DNA from: Phytoseiulus persimilis
Lineage: Eukaryota; Arthropoda; Arachnida; Mesostigmata; Phytoseiidae
Direction of reading: 5' to 3'
DNA length: 64,000 nucleotides
Assembly: GCA_037576195.1 (NCBI GenBank)
Contig: CM075102.1
Location: forward strand, 6,262,001-6,326,000
A program made the position numbers and the translations under genes. The notes below the pieces were generated by a model. The model had not been told where the DNA came from, made no database searches, and saw only the letters and a list, made by a program, of their open reading frames with translations. Positions 31,701-43,858 of this stretch are shown here, one piece after another (position 1 is the stretch's first letter; each line of letters begins with the position of its first letter).

Positions 31701-34700
31701 ATGAGCCCAACGAGAGTCAAAGCGGGAAGAAAACCCAATGATGTCTCAATAAACATTGCAGTTTTGAATATGAACGGATGTACTCATTCCAAATGGGCCC
31801 AATTAGAAGAGGATATCCTCTGAAGAGAGGGCATTGATTACATTCTAATACAGGAAACCCATCTAGCCAACCTACAAAAGCCACCCACGATCCAAGGATA
31901 CCTATGGGTTGGAAGCAACCGAAAAATTGCAACCAACAGAACTCCTACGGGAGGAGTAGGAATACTAAGCAATGCATACCTTGACCATGAGTGGACGGAG
32001 AAAGGTACGGATTGGGTGGCATTGGCGATAAAGTACAACTCGAAAAGGCTGATCCTCATCAGTGTGTACATCTCACACTCGAAAAAAGAGGAAAACGAAA
32101 AATTGCACACAGAAATCTCGAAACTGATCAGAACAAAATGTGAGCACACAGATTGCATTCTGATCGGGGGAGATATGAACGCGCATCTGGAAAAATTTGA
32201 TGCCAAATCAAATACAAGAGGCAGATTGCTCGAAGACTTCGTAACTGTACACAGGCTGACAATCCTGAATGGCTCAGAAAAATGCGAAGGGAGATATACG
32301 AGGAAATCAGCGGTCTTAGATTATGTGCTGGCAAACCACGCAGCAGCGGACCTAGTCCAACACATGAAAATTGACGACGAAAGACTGATCACCAATATCT
32401 CAGACCACAACCTGATCACGATCCAATGCAAATTGGAAGAGGCCAGGAGACCCACTGCGAAAAAAATCTCAATCATAGATTCCCGAAAAGCAGCAGTGGA
32501 CCAGTGCATTGAGAGGACACGTAACGTACGACGAGCTGAAAAACGAAATCGCGTCAGCATCAGAGCAAGCATGCCGAAAACTGAAAGCACGAGATCGTCC
32601 CATGGTTTTCTCGAGAGAAATCAAAGAGTTGACCCAGCTCCGCAAAGCAGCCAACCAAGCCTACAGAGCGGCCCGCAAAGCCGGAACGGAAGAGGAGGAG
32701 GCGTTGAGAGCGTACCGAACACAGCAGCAGAGAGTCAGAGCGGCGGTAGCGAAGGAGCTACGAGTGGGACAGCGGAAAACCCTCTCATACGTACTTAACG
32801 CACCGAGCCATGAGAAAGGCAGACGCTTCTGGCGAATCGTGAATCGAGACAACAGAGGCGAGAGCAAAAGGATTATACTGAGAGACGAACGTGGAGAGGA
32901 AATTCCCCGGTCCCGAACGGCTAATCACCTTACTCATGTGGGGAAGAGGATACTCATGGCGACTCATCCAAATTTGGAGCCCCCACAGGTAGGAAAGATG
33001 GAACCTACCGAGATAGTGGTCACGGAGGCAGAAGTCTCCAAGGCACTCGCCGGCCTGTCGAAAGCATCCGCTATGGGACTCGACAGAATCCCAAGCGGAA
33101 TTGTGAAGGACCTAGAGGAAATGGGACGAGGATATATCACTCAAGTCTTCAATAAGATCCTGGATGGACAGGAAGAGATCCCGGAGGACTGGAAAGAAGG
33201 AAGACTAGTCATGGTGGAGAAGCCAAACTCCACCCGGGGCAACCTTCTGACATACAGACCTCTAACAATCTCCCCAGTGCTCTACCGACTATTCATGAAA
33301 ATCCTGGCAAATAGGATCTCAGAATGGATGGAAAACGAGAACATATTGGGAGAAATGCAGGCAGGGTTCAGGAAGGGCAGGAGAGGTGAAGATAATATCT
33401 TCATCCTTACGAGTGCGATAGAGCTATCCAGACTCCGGAAAGAGGGACTGGTATGCTGCTTCCTGGACTGCTCAGCTGCTTACGATCGAGTGTGTTGAAA
33501 TACGCTGTGGAAGAAGCTCAGAGAGCTGGGAATGAACCAGGCGTGGATCGAATTGCTCCGAAACCTGTATACAGGAACCAGAAGCAAGCTGGTCCACGGA
33601 GAACACTCATCAGAGTGGGTAGAGACAACAGAAGGTCTCCGACAAGGATGCCCAGGAAGCCCTGTATTATACCTACTATACACCTCATCACTTGAAGAGC
33701 GCCTACAGAACAGTGGCTGCGGCTTCAGAGCGCGAAAAAAAGGAAACTTCTGGAACACGTTGGAGAAGAAATACACCAACATATCCGGACTGCTTTTCGC
33801 CGACGATCTCATCCTGATGGGGGGAAACTTCGCGGAACTAGAAAAGCTATTAGAAATCACGTCCCAGTTCGGAGACGAAACGAAACTAACATTCAACCCA
33901 ACAAAGAGTGAGACCATGATTCTCTCCGAGTGTGGAATTGGCACAGAGAAAATCCTCAAAGTCCAAGGTAGGGACATACCGAAGGCCTCGCACTACAAGT
34001 ACCTGGGAATCAGGGTATCAGACAATGAGAACTACATGAGTGTCCAAGAGGACATCTGGGTAGGAAAATCTCAGAAGGTTCTGAACCGACTGCAAGCAAG
34101 GGCGCTCTGGGGATTCAACAGATTTGAAATCTCCAAGACGCTGTGGAAGGCGGTCGCCGTCCCAGCACTCACATACGCGAACGCAGTGACAGTGATGTCG
34201 AAATCTCTGGAAAATAGAATATCGGTGACCCAGAACGAGGCGGGGAGATTTTCTCTTGGGATCCCCAACAGCAAAGTGGCAAGCGAGTTCGTCACAGGCG
34301 AGCTGGGCTGGTCAACCTTCAGAGCAAGAGAAGCTCAAAGTAAGGTGAGATATTTTAACAGAGTAAAATCCATGCAAGACCACAGATGGCCGAAAGCCAT
34401 ACTGGACATGATGGAACTAACCGGAGTGAAAACAAGGGCAATACACAGAGAACAGTAACTGCGCCGTGAATTTTAATGTGGAGGAATCACCCTAACTTTC
34501 ACGAAGGAGGGCATCCCACTCCAGGGTACTTTCAACAAAGCGATCAGAGAAAAGATCCGCGAGATTGAAACGACTAAATGGAGAGACTCGATGAGTCGGA
34601 AAGTTAGTCTGACCCTATACAGGACCCATGCTGTGGAAAGAGGGATCAAGCAAAATCCCTACGACAACAGCAGAGGATCCGCCTTGCTGGCGCTCAGCAG

Positions 34701-34947
34701 AGCAGGAATGCTAAGAACAAGGAGCATCAGAACATACTCCGAACCGGGACTAGAAACGACCTGCGTGAAATGCGGAATGGTCCCGGAGACTATGCGCCAC
34801 GTAATCTGTGAATGCAACGATGCCTTCTTCGAGGACGAGGAAGTGCTGAGGCGACTGGGACTCGACGAAGACCCCTCACTAGAGACGATGGACCAAACCA
34901 AGGGACTCCTACAGCGGTGGGAAGAAGAAACATACGATATCCGCTGA
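31701..34947 (+). pseudogene. FADD-family ORF2: EEP endonuclease and reverse transcriptase with four in-frame stops
   Basis: The endonuclease (31701 to about 32500) has LNMNGCTH, IQETHLAN (Glu), GGDMNAHLEKFD and ISDHNLI, all key blocks, but a TGA at 31821. A frameshift near 32505 leads to the RT: KASAMGLDRIPSG, WKEGRLVMVEKPNSTRGN, AGFRKGRRGEDN, CFLDCSAAYDRV, then TGA 33496, LRQGCPGSPVL and LLFADDLILMG (about 33790-33820). TAA codons at 34456 and 34474 precede the C-terminal part with CVKCGMVPETMRHVICEC, a CCHC-like motif. The stops replace codons that are sense in the sister copy at 39248-41764, so they are point mutations after insertion. Confidence 0.85.
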
Positions 34948-35010
34948 GTTTACTCGCCACTGAAGTGAAAGTGTCATTATATTATGAGGATAAATAAATA
35001 CCAATACCAA

Positions 35011-35038
35011 TTGGTCCCGGAATCACCTCTCCAGACTG
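35011..35038 (+). repeat. 45-bp minisatellite, last partial unit of main array
   Basis: GGTCCCGGAATCACCTCTCC and the following AGACTGGA, then an abrupt switch to the LADD element at a shared ACTGGA. Confidence 0.85.
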
Positions 35039-37121
35039 GAGCACGTGAGACACGACCAGCGAATCGAAATCGGAGACCCTGACATAACAGAAGGGATCAT
35101 CGTTATGTTCATGTCAAACGGCCTCCGAAAGGCGAAACGGAGGAAACAGACGAAACGATGGTTCACCACAGAGTGCCGACAACCATTCCACAAGGCAAAG
35201 GATCTTTTGAGAAGACTGCATAACGGAGCACAGGAGGCCAAGGAAGAACACCATCGCGCCCGTATAGAATACCATGCGGAAGTCAAGGCGAGCAAGTTGC
35301 GAACCGCTGAAGAAGACGAACGGCAGATAGTATCAAACGCGGAAGAAGGACCATACCGATACATAATAAAACGGAAGAACAGAAGCGTCTGCAATGCAAC
35401 CCCGGAGTCGGTCAGGGAACATATTGAGAGACTTCTATTCGATCCGGAAACAGCACCACCAGGAGCAAATTTCGAATTGCCGTCAAGCTTCGACCAGTGG
35501 TTGATCAACGTCCTGTGGACGCGCCTAGAAGTTCAAGAAGTCGTCAGGTCTCTGCCGAAAGGAAAGAGTGCGGGCCCTGACGGACTATACTACGAACACT
35601 GGAAAGCGACCATCTACATCACAGCAGAGCTGATCGCGCGTCTCTTCAACAATATCATGCAAGGAGGAAGAGTACCGAGTTCGTGGCATCGGGCCCGACT
35701 CACGCTACTGTTCAAAGGCAAGCCAGCGGATTCAAAGAGCAACTTGGATCTCTTCAGGGGGATCGCGAGCGAGACGACCCTCAAGAAAATTTTCTTCAAG
35801 GGAGTGATCAGAAGAATCGAGTACCTGATCGAAGACCACCTGCCCCCGCAGCAGCTCGGTTTCCGACGAGGCCTTGGAACGCAAGACGCGCTCCACGTCG
35901 TGATGTCGGAAATAGAGAGAAATCTCGCCACGAAGGGGCATACGTATGCCATTCTGATAGACCGTCAGAAAGCTTTCGATTTAGCACCAAGACAGAGAAT
36001 GGTAAGCGCTTTCAAGACAGCAGGAGTCAATGGGCTACTTCTCAGAGTCATTGAGGGTTTCTACCACGAAGACTCCCTCGAAGTCAACATCGGAGCAGGA
36101 ATCAGCGTTGACATACAGCAGAACCGCGGAACACCACAAGGCGATCCACTAAGGTGCACGGGGTTCTCACTCCTTCTTGCAGAGCTCCCCGCGAAGGTCA
36201 TTGACGGATGTAGAACAAGGACGATCACAATGTTAGCGGATGACCTTATCATTCTCCATCGAAGCCGGAGCCTACTCCAAGAGATGCTCGACGTAGTGAG
36301 CGAACATCTTGAGGAGGAAGGACTACGACTCAATGCTTCAAAGACAGTGGTGATTAATATTAGACGAGGAGGCCGACCCAGCCGACATGACCGAATTTTG
36401 TGGAAAGGAAACCAATTGGAATTCGTGTCATCAGCAAAATACCTCGGACTTCGCTTGCAGACAACTGGGACATGCTTCACGGAGCATGTCGAAGAGGTTT
36501 GCTGCAAGACGATCGCTACAGTGTACGGAGACACCGGAGACCCCTACAAATCTCATACAATTCTCATAAAAGCCCTACCAAAACTCTCTTACGGGATGGA
36601 CCGCGTATGCAGACATCTTGGAGTGAGAAATTTCCGAGAACTCGAGAGCCGCTACTGCACTTATCTCAAACGAGCCTTTCGAGTCCACAAAATCGCACGA
36701 AATCGCTACTTGTACGTGCTGTCGGACAGTGGTGTGCCCTTTGTGGGGATCATGAGAAGAAGACTCTAAGCAGAAAATACGCCAGCGTTTCTCGAAATCA
36801 TCAAGGATTAGAAGCATAAGGTCGGGGCGGTACGCACGGAGCTTGAAGGGGATCCGATCCCCGAACACCGCGGAATGTGGAGTGCCGCAATGTACCAAAG
36901 AAGGCACCTCTTCGCTAGATACCTCATACACGGGTTCCACAATCAACTGTGTAGAAGAGAGAATTGTCATGCGCTAAGTGATATGAGTTCATGTAAATAC
37001 TGCGGTCAGAGCTGTCCACGATATCATGCTACAGTGTGTGAGATGAGACCCGGACTCGACAAACTGGGAGATGCAGAGCACCATGTGTAACTAACATGCA
37101 ATAAATCTGTTATTATTATAA
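35036..37121 (+). mobile_element. LADD-family non-LTR retrotransposon, 5'-truncated
   Basis: Ends with CTGTTATTATTATAAG, a TTA microsatellite-like tail. The same 3' junction occurs in the inverted copy at about 52183, so the retroelement inserted before the duplication. The 5' end is cut at the arm boundary; the other copy extends about 180 bp further. Confidence 0.85.
35045..37090 (+). pseudogene. LADD-family reverse transcriptase with C-terminal zinc motif, two stops
   Basis: Open for 574 codons to TAA 36767-36769, then TAG about 36814, then open again in the same frame to 37090. RT blocks: GKSAGPDGLYYEHWKA (about 35560), WHRARLTLLFKGKPADS (about 35690), LGFRRGLGTQDALHVV (about 35855), IDRQKAFD (first Asp region, about 35960), NRGTPQGDPLR (about 36122), MLADDLIILH with LADD at 36233-36244. 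The C-terminus has CKYCGQSCPRYHATVC, a zinc-binding motif. The frame starts inside the element, so endonuclease and ORF1 are missing. Both stops are Trp-type codons in the inverted copy, which has a different stop of its own. Confidence 0.82.
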
Positions 37122-38600
37122 GCTCAGAATCAGAGATTTTGGGATTCGAACCCGTAACCGAGATTTTGCGCCCTCACCTTCAGAAAAATAGAGATGCCCT
37201 CGAGAAAGCCTGGAGATTAACATGCATCCGAATTTCCAGATGGTACAGAGCTACGTCTACAGAGGCCTTGATGTTCCTTGCTGGAAAAATTCCTTGGCCT
37301 CTGCTGGCCCTGGAGCGAACTGAAATGTAGGAGCAAGCCACAATCCGCGATGCGCCCAAGACTCTAATGGGATTAGGTAGCTCGTCAAAATATTTGACGA
37401 GGAAGAGTGTCAAGTTTGTCACCTCAATTTCTTATCTCAGTGGCTATCGAGCCTTCCCAGCTACGCCAGTTGACGCCAGGGCCCGAGGAACGTGCACCGG
37501 TTCTGCAAACGTCTCCGAGCACGGTTGCGATTCGGAGATATCGTTGCGAATTCCTCTTCCGATGTCCGAATGATTACTCGACACGTTTGTTGATCCATGC
37601 TATGGAGTAACCAGCAGTACTCCATAACATGGATCAACCGAGGTATAACGCAATCGACGCCTGCCGTTCGAGTGGTTTCGATACCGTAACAGTTTCCAGC
37701 CTGAATCAATCGCAAAAGTGTTTTCCACGTTGAGGAAGAGATGGTAACGGAGCAAACATCCTGAGATGTTATCAGGAAGGTCCTTCCTAGACCTTTACCG
37801 CTCCTCGGACCGCGGAGATTCGTGATCGGATGAGAAATTGCGGTAGCTGCAAGGAAGGAAAGTCGCTGAATCAGTCGTATGCTCATCACAGTTCCAACGA
37901 ATCGTTGTTGCGGAATCTTCCAAGGTCTCCCCGGAGACCGTAGAGTTTCGGCAAGCCCCAGCGCACCGCTCTGGAGCTCAGCGTTCCAGAAACGCTACTA
38001 GAGTATTATTCCGGCCAGAGGATGGAGAGCCGAGACAGCATCTTTGTCCATCCGAAATGAACGAGCCAACGTTGCACGTCGGCATCGTGAAGCGAACATC
38101 ACTGCGGCTTGGTCACAACACACAAGTTGCAACCCGACGGTGAGCACACGGTGCGAGCGACACGCTTGCAAATCTCCAACCAAGTTCGCTCCGCGGAGTC
38201 CGGACAAGCGGCTGCGGCCAGTAGACCAACAACCTGGGTCTTTCCTCAAGGATCCCGAGCGGGTTTGGCAACAATCGTAGATCTGCTTGCGTAGGTCAAT
38301 GTCAGCTTGAACACGTTCGCGAATGGAATAAGCTGTGGATCGCGTGGAGATGGAGTGGAATCGGTTCAGCCTTGAGAACACCTAAGAAGGAGTTCTCTGG
38401 TTCCTCGTTACTGGTTCTGACATCTATCACATCGAGCGACGTCGTGGAAAAGAAAACATGAATCCCCTCTGCCCTGCTCTCTCGAATCATTGCCGACTCC
38501 TGTCGATTCTACTGACACTTCCACTTCCATGTTCAGCTGAAATCTCTCCTCTTCGGGACCAGTAATCAGACATAGTCCGAAACAACAGCCCTATCCTTTA
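37122..38600. other. spacer between LADD element and capping-like 3' region; no gene recognised
   Basis: Inverse copy of about 50700-52182. It contains a 19-bp hairpin (37591-37636). A small minus-strand frame (38302-38490, MIRESRAEGIHVFF...) recurs at 50811-51056 and 63829-64000 with few amino-acid changes. I do not recognise it, and the frames around it are broken. Confidence 0.5.
37591..37636. repeat. 19-bp near-perfect hairpin, conserved in both arms
   Basis: TGATCCATGCTATGGAGTA (37591-37609) and TACTCCATAACATGGATCA (37618-37636) pair with one mismatch around 8 nt. The equivalent pair in the inverted copy is 51694-51712 and 51721-51739. Confidence 0.85.
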
Positions 38601-38628
38601 CAATTATTCACCACTCGTTCTGCACAGT

Positions 38629-38964
38629 ATGACTCCACGTTCTTCCCTCGCGAATCCCTCCTTCGGGGTGCCCTTCACTCCCAAGTCTCCCCTCCGGCGT
38701 ACAATGCCAAAATCTTCCGAACTTCCGTCCTCTCGCACTTCCAGATACGAGAGCCTTGGTTTTTTCCAATGGGTATCAACTATATATCAATTCCACTCTT
38801 CGGGATCGTGCGCAAATGCATTCCATTCTTATGGCTCTTCTCCCATTATCATTCTTCCTTTCCTCCGCACCCACAGTTCCTCTTGTGGATCATCGAGCGT
38901 TTCCTCCGTGAGTTGTTCTCCCAAGAAAAAAACAAATGATATCGAAAATATTTCGGCTACATGA
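38629..38964 (+). CDS. unrecognised 111-aa frame conserved in the duplicate at 63355-63690
   Basis: Ser/Pro-rich frame that lies just past, and antisense to, the capping-like ORF. The copy at 63355-63690 keeps the frame with a handful of substitutions, but the copy near 50480-50690 has lost about 140 bp of it. Both ends are Ser-rich; no domain is recognised. It could be a chance frame preserved by recent duplication. Confidence 0.25.
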   Translation: MTPRSSLANPSFGVPFTPKSPLRRTMPKSSELPSSRTSRYESLGFFQWVSTIYQFHSSGSCANAFHSYGSSPIIILPFLRTHSSSCGSSSVSSVSCSPKKKTNDIENISAT

Positions 38965-38988
38965 ATTTATTAACACTGATGAAGGCAA

Positions 38989-39247
38989 TCAGAATAACTC
39001 TTGGAGGTCAGTGTAGTCGACAGGAGTTCGCTCACTTGAAAATTGCTGTTTTTTGAGAGCTCTACAGTTCCCGGTGCCGCTATCCTCTCTGGATCTTTTG
39101 GAACCGATGCTCTCAGTATTGATAACTGTTGTTGTCGTCTCCGCTCGCCTCTCAGGAGAAGCTTCCTCGACTGCGGACGCCGACTTCTTCCTTGTTACTC
39201 CAACCTTCGAGCGTATGAAGCCTAGAAGGTCGTCTTTGGTCAGTTGG
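38989..39247 (-). pseudogene. capping-enzyme-like ORF, 3' end only (third copy)
   Basis: On the minus strand it encodes the last ~85 residues seen at 50205-50454 and 63081-63330 (TKDDLLGFIRSKVGVTRKK to YTDLQELF). It is cut at about 39247, where FADD sequence begins. The catalytic part is absent. Confidence 0.85.
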
Positions 39248-41764
39248 CCATAGCACAGACAGGGCTGTGGGAGGAGATGCTGAAAGATGACATATCTCAC
39301 GATGTGCTCAAGGGAGAAATCGAAGCCGCGTTGAAACGATCCCGCCGGACTCGTAAGATGCGGGATCTCCCGATGGTATACTCCACGGAAGTTAAATGAG
39401 AGACCAAGCTGAGGAAAGAGGCTAACCGAGCATACCGTGCGGCGAGAAAAGTCGGCGTAGGAGCGGGAGAGGCCTTGGATGCCTACAGAGCACAACAACA
39501 AAGGGTCAGAGGAGCGGTGGAGAGGGAGCTGCGAGACAGAGAAGGAAAAACCCTCTCGTACATCCTACGCACCGAGACATGAGAAGAGCAGACGCTTCTG
39601 GAGGATCGTGAATCGTGACGATAGAAGCCAACGCAAGGAAAAAACACTGAGGGACGAATCCGGAAATGCAGTACCAGGATCCCACATTGTTAACCACTCG
39701 ACTCATGTGGGGAAAAAACTTTTTGGGGACACGAAGGTAAATGACGTGACCCCACCGGCGGACACAATCAATGAGACCGGAATTATGCTCACAGAGACAG
39801 ACATCTCGAAGGCACTTGTCAGCATGTCAGAAGCATCCGCGATGGGCTTGGACGGGACCCCAAGTGGTATTCTCAAGGATTTCAATGAAGTAGGAAGGGG
39901 ATACATAACCCAACTATTCAACAAGATCCTAGCTGGCAAAGAAGAAATCCCCAGAGAGTGGAAGGAAGGTAGACTCGTCATGATAGAGAAGTCCAACTCC
40001 ACCAGAGGCAATCTACTCACCTACAGATCACCCACAATCTCCCCAGTACTCTACCGGATATTCATGAAGATACTGGGATCGAAGATCTCGGAATGGATGG
40101 AAGAGAAAAACCTGATAGGGGGGGCACAGGCCGGTTTCCGAAAGAACCGCCGAGGGGAAGACAATATCTTCATCCTCACGAGTGCCATAGAAATATCCAG
40201 ACGACTCAAAACCGGACTGGTGTGCTGCTTCTTGGACTGCTCGGCCGGTATGCAGAGAAACACTATCGAAAACCCTGGAGGAGCAGGGATGAACCAAACA
40301 TGGATAGAACTACTCCGGAACATCCACTCCGGTACCAGATGCAAACTGATACACGGGAAAGCGAAATCGGAATGGGTTAACACCACAGGAGGCTTTCGAC
40401 AAGGTTGCCCTGCCAGCCCAATCCTATTCCCCCATACATCGCTTCCCTAGAAACTCGACTACAGAACAGTGGGCTAGGCTTCCGGATAAAGAAAAGAGGA
40501 GATTTCTGGAATGTGCAAGAGAAGAAATACTCTAACATAGCCGCTCTCCTCTTTGCCGATGACCTCATCCTAATGGGGCGAGACTTCTCAGAAATGGAGA
40601 GACTATTAGAAATAACCTCACAGTTTGGCGATGACAAGAAACTAACATTCAATCCATCAAAAAGTGCGATTGTGGTATTCTCCAAGGGCGGAACAGCACA
40701 GGAGAGACCCCTCACAATCCAAGGCAAGACAATACCTAGCGACACGCACTATAAATATCTGGGAATAACTGTATCAAACTCTGAGAACTACCTGGATCGA
40801 CAAGAGGACATTTGGATAGAAATATTTCAGAGAGTCCAAAACCAATTGCGAGCGAGAGCTCTATGGGGATTCAATCGATTCGAAATCTCTAAGACTCTAT
40901 GGGAAGCGGTGGCAGTTCCATCGCTCACATACGCAAATGCGGTCACAGTTATGTCCGAAACTCTGCAAAAGAAAATAACAACAGCCCAAGCGGAGGCGGG
41001 GACGGACGCTCTTGGTGTCCCCAACAGTGAGGTGGCAAACGAATTCGTCACCGGAGAACTGGGCTGGTCTTCGTTCGGGGCAAGAGAAGCCCAGAGCAAG
41101 ATAAGATATTTTACCAGAGTGAAATCCATGCCGGATCACAGGTGGCCGAAAACTATACGGGACATGATGGATTTAACCGGAGTTGAAACAAAAGCATATC
41201 GGAGAGTACAGGAGTTGCGGCGTTTTTATAAGTGCGAAGACATCACACTGACTCACACGGAACCAGGTACACCTCTACAGGGGATATTCAACAGAGCGAT
41301 CAAGGAAAGGATACGCGATATTGGAATGGCTAACTGGAAGAGCTCGATGAGATGCGAGAGTAGCCTGATCCGATACCGAACCCACGCGACGGGAACGGGA
41401 TATCGAACTAGCCCATACGACAACAGTCGAGGTTCGGCCCTACTGGCACTGAGCCGAGCAGGTATGCTCAGGACCAGAGAATTCAGACAAAACTCCGATC
41501 CGGGATTAGATACCACATGCGTCAATTGTGGAGTATACCCGGAAACCCTAAGCCACGTCATCTGGGAATGCAACGAAATATACCACGAAGAAGAGGAAAC
41601 ACTAAGTCGACTGGGGCTCGACGAAAGCCCCTCTCCAGAGATGACAAGCCACACCAAGAGGCTCCTACAGCAGTGGGAGAAAGAAACTACAAATATCCGC
41701 TGAGACAACTCGCCACTGAAATGAAAGTGTCATATATATGAGGATAAATAAATACCAATACCAA
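39248..41764 (+). mobile_element. FADD-family non-LTR retrotransposon, 5'-truncated
   Basis: Ends with the family tail AATAAATACCAATACCAA. It starts about 230 bp upstream of the first RT block. No target duplication is visible: the left flank is capping-like sequence and the right flank an R1 relic, so it may mark a rearrangement breakpoint. Confidence 0.85.
39479..41703 (+). pseudogene. FADD-family reverse transcriptase with C-terminal zinc motif, broken
   Basis: First frame 39479-40450: ASAMGLDGTPSG, WKEGRLVMIEKSNSTRGN, AGFRKNRRGEDN, CFLDCSAG, then RQGCPASPIL. An 11-bp deletion at about 40246 removes the AAYDRV block compared with the copy at 1-917. The TAG at 40448 is shared with that copy. 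Second frame 40405-41703: LLFADDLILMGRDFSEM (about 40550), KLTFNPSKSAIVVFS, HYKYLGITVSNSENY, LWGFNRFEISKTLWE, and CVNCGVYPETLSHVIWEC. The second frame is uninterrupted and is the best-preserved RT C-terminal half of this family in the window. Confidence 0.85.
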
Positions 41765-43540
41765 CACCACTCCGTCGGCTTCCGTTGACCATCTGGGCGA
41801 AAAGACTCGGCCATCTTCTTTTTAGCAGCCTGGTCGCTTCAGAAGGAACCCCGTCAGGCCCGGGTGCTTTTTTCGTACCCGTTCATGGTTTGTGACGTCG
41901 GGAATGTCCTGCTTCTCGACCTCTATGTGCTTCCGGCGGAAGTTGCGACCTGTCGGGAAGGGTTGCCTAACCGCCGTTTAAATGGCTTCACTTGTGGGCT
42001 TGAGTATCCGGCTTCCAAGCTGCTCCCTTTCGATCTTACAGGGTGGGCCCGTGCATCTTCCTTGAGCTGATTTACGAGCTCCCTTCAGCTATCTTTTTTG
42101 GAGTCCAGGATACCATTCGCATACCTTTTGCGCGCCTCGCGGTAGACTCTCCCTGAGCCCGCTTCGATGTCAGGATGGTCGCTCTGGCGGCTCCTGTAGC
42201 GGGTGAGGATCCTCCTTGCTTTGTTCGATTCCCTCCACAGGTTCGCTACTGCGTAGTTCCACCAGTATGTGGACCGCCTGTTCCCGACGTGGGAAGAGAT
42301 CAGTGGGAAAGCTCCCTCATAGGCGCAGGTGAGTAATCCTTCAGGCTCTACATTCGTAGATATGTAGCATCTAAGGATGGTGAGATTCTTGTCCGCCAGG
42401 GTCACTGTTGAGATACCCCTGGCGACGTACTTCTCTCTGATCCTCATCCGCTTGATCGTCAGCAATCCACAAGTCATCACGCCTGCCGGTATCCGTCTTG
42501 TCATATCATCTTCTCATCAAATCTCATTCAAATCATATCTTCTTGTTGGCTTCGGATATGATCACAATATCGATGTTATCCTTCTCTACTTTTCTCCTCA
42601 TTGTTTCGTCTGCCGCCCTAGCAAGATGGAGATTTATTTTTAGGATATTGATTATCGAGTTGCGGGTACCTTCCCTCCATTCTTCATGACGTACCAGTCG
42701 TTCGTAGCATCCCCAACCGTATCCGAGGAACCTGCTACTTGGCTGTGTGTTATTGCTGGGGTGACTTCCTGACGTGTTTCACTTTCTGCGAACGCGTCTC
42801 TGGAACTCTCCCGATGAATGTCTTCGGGTGGCCTGTGCTTTTTCCCTCAGTCCATCGTCTGTACTTAGAGCAACTGGATGAGTACATTGAGTGTCCAGCC
42901 CCACCACAAGCTCCGTGGACAATCCCTTCAGCCTTGCAATCTCCGCTCTCATTTCCCTGGTTTCCACAACGATAACACTTCCTCGCTGAAATCTCTGTTG
43001 AGCTGCCTTGATAGGATCGGTGGCCAATATTCTGGAATCTATAGCAGATCGGGACCTCTCGCCATGGTCTGAGGGGACCGAGCTGCCATCCAATGCTGAT
43101 TCGTCCCATCTAAAGGATTCGGTCGGCATCCACCCTCGAGGCTCTGATCAAGGCCGTTCTGAGACCTCTATCATTCTCTCTGAGCCTGTCTAATACGATG
43201 GATCCTGTCTCAATGTTTCCGAGCATTTTCCGAATTTCCTTGTCAATTTCTTCTTCATCCGTAGCAATGTTTAGGTCGCTTATTAGAAGCGTCGCTGTTA
43301 GGAGGGGGGGGGGGGGGGGGTCCTCTGGACGTCCACTCGAGTTCTAGTTCGTCGGTTGGGAATTCCGTGAATCTCTTCTGCCCTTCATTCTTCACCTCCT
43401 CAACTTTTCTCGGAGGTTTCTCAGGACGTCCGCGTAAGTGGATTCTCCTGTCTAGGACAAGTTTGGGGTCTACCACCTCAAATCGAACGTAGCCTGCCCT
43501 GGGCGAACGTCGGAATTGGCAAAATAACACTGCTATATCT
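41765..43540 (-). mobile_element. R1-clade non-LTR relic (ORF1 end to RT start)
   Basis: From high to low coordinates: Pro/Arg-rich ORF1 remains (43530-43255), degenerate zinc knuckles (CYRCGNQGNESGDC, about 42975), an endonuclease-RT linker with STYWWNYAVANLWRESNKARR (about 42270), and the KAPGPDGVPSEA-type block (about 41870). Multiple frame changes; no RT active site remains. A 17-G run (43304-43320) lies in the ORF1 part. Confidence 0.75.
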
Positions 43541-43742
43541 CTTCGATTATTGCGGAAGATCGAACGGAAGGGCTTCCCTCACATGAATGGCGAGATCCTC
43601 CTTCCAAATCCGGGTGGATTTCCCGGATCCCGCTGGCTCAACTCCTGTAGTAATTCACTGAGCGGGATCCGGTGAGTGTGTTCGCAACACTTGGCACTAT
43701 CACTTGAAAATCCGTGACTTTACTGCCAAAGCCCCCATCCTG
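43541..43742. other. no gene; 12-bp perfect inverted repeat
   Basis: CCGGATCCCGCT (43623-43634) pairs exactly with AGCGGGATCCGG (43661-43672) around 26 nt. The remainder shows no coding signal. Confidence 0.7.
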
Positions 43743-43858
43743 CCCCAGTGGCGTAGTCAGGATTTTCCCTTGGGGGTGGCTGATTTTTTCTTCCGTCCGT
43801 CCACATTCCACGCGTTCTGCGTCACTCTGGAGAAACCTTCCATTTATCTCCTCTCGAA

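Larger units (their letters stand above)
30001..35010 (+). mobile_element. FADD-family non-LTR retrotransposon, apparently full length
   Basis: 5.0 kb insertion in the 45-bp array. Flanks are TTGGTCCTGGAATCAC (29985-30000) and TTGGTCCCGGAATCAC (35011-35026), a 16-bp duplication with one mismatch. It has a 5' leader, ORF1, ORF2 and a 3' end of AATAAATACCAATACCAA rather than poly(A); the copy at 41764 ends the same way, so this is the family tail. ORF2 carries several stops. Confidence 0.88.
35035..39247 (+). repeat. left arm of a large inverted duplication
   Basis: Matches 50199-54245 in inverse orientation across three components: the LADD element, the spacer with its palindrome, and the capping-like 3' end. 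The outer junction joins satellite at an ACTGGA microhomology. The inner junction (about 39247) joins the FADD copy in the middle of the capping-like ORF. Confidence 0.85.

Noticed and set aside
29985..35026. FADD element as a second satellite-specific retrotransposon
   Set aside because: Only one FADD insertion lies in the array, its junction is at a different phase (before TTGGTCC), and the family also occurs outside the satellite at 39248.
43743..43762. hAT terminal inverted repeat (CAGTGGCGTAGTCAGG)
   Set aside because: The sequence resembles hAT ends, but I saw no partner repeat or 8-bp duplication in the window.
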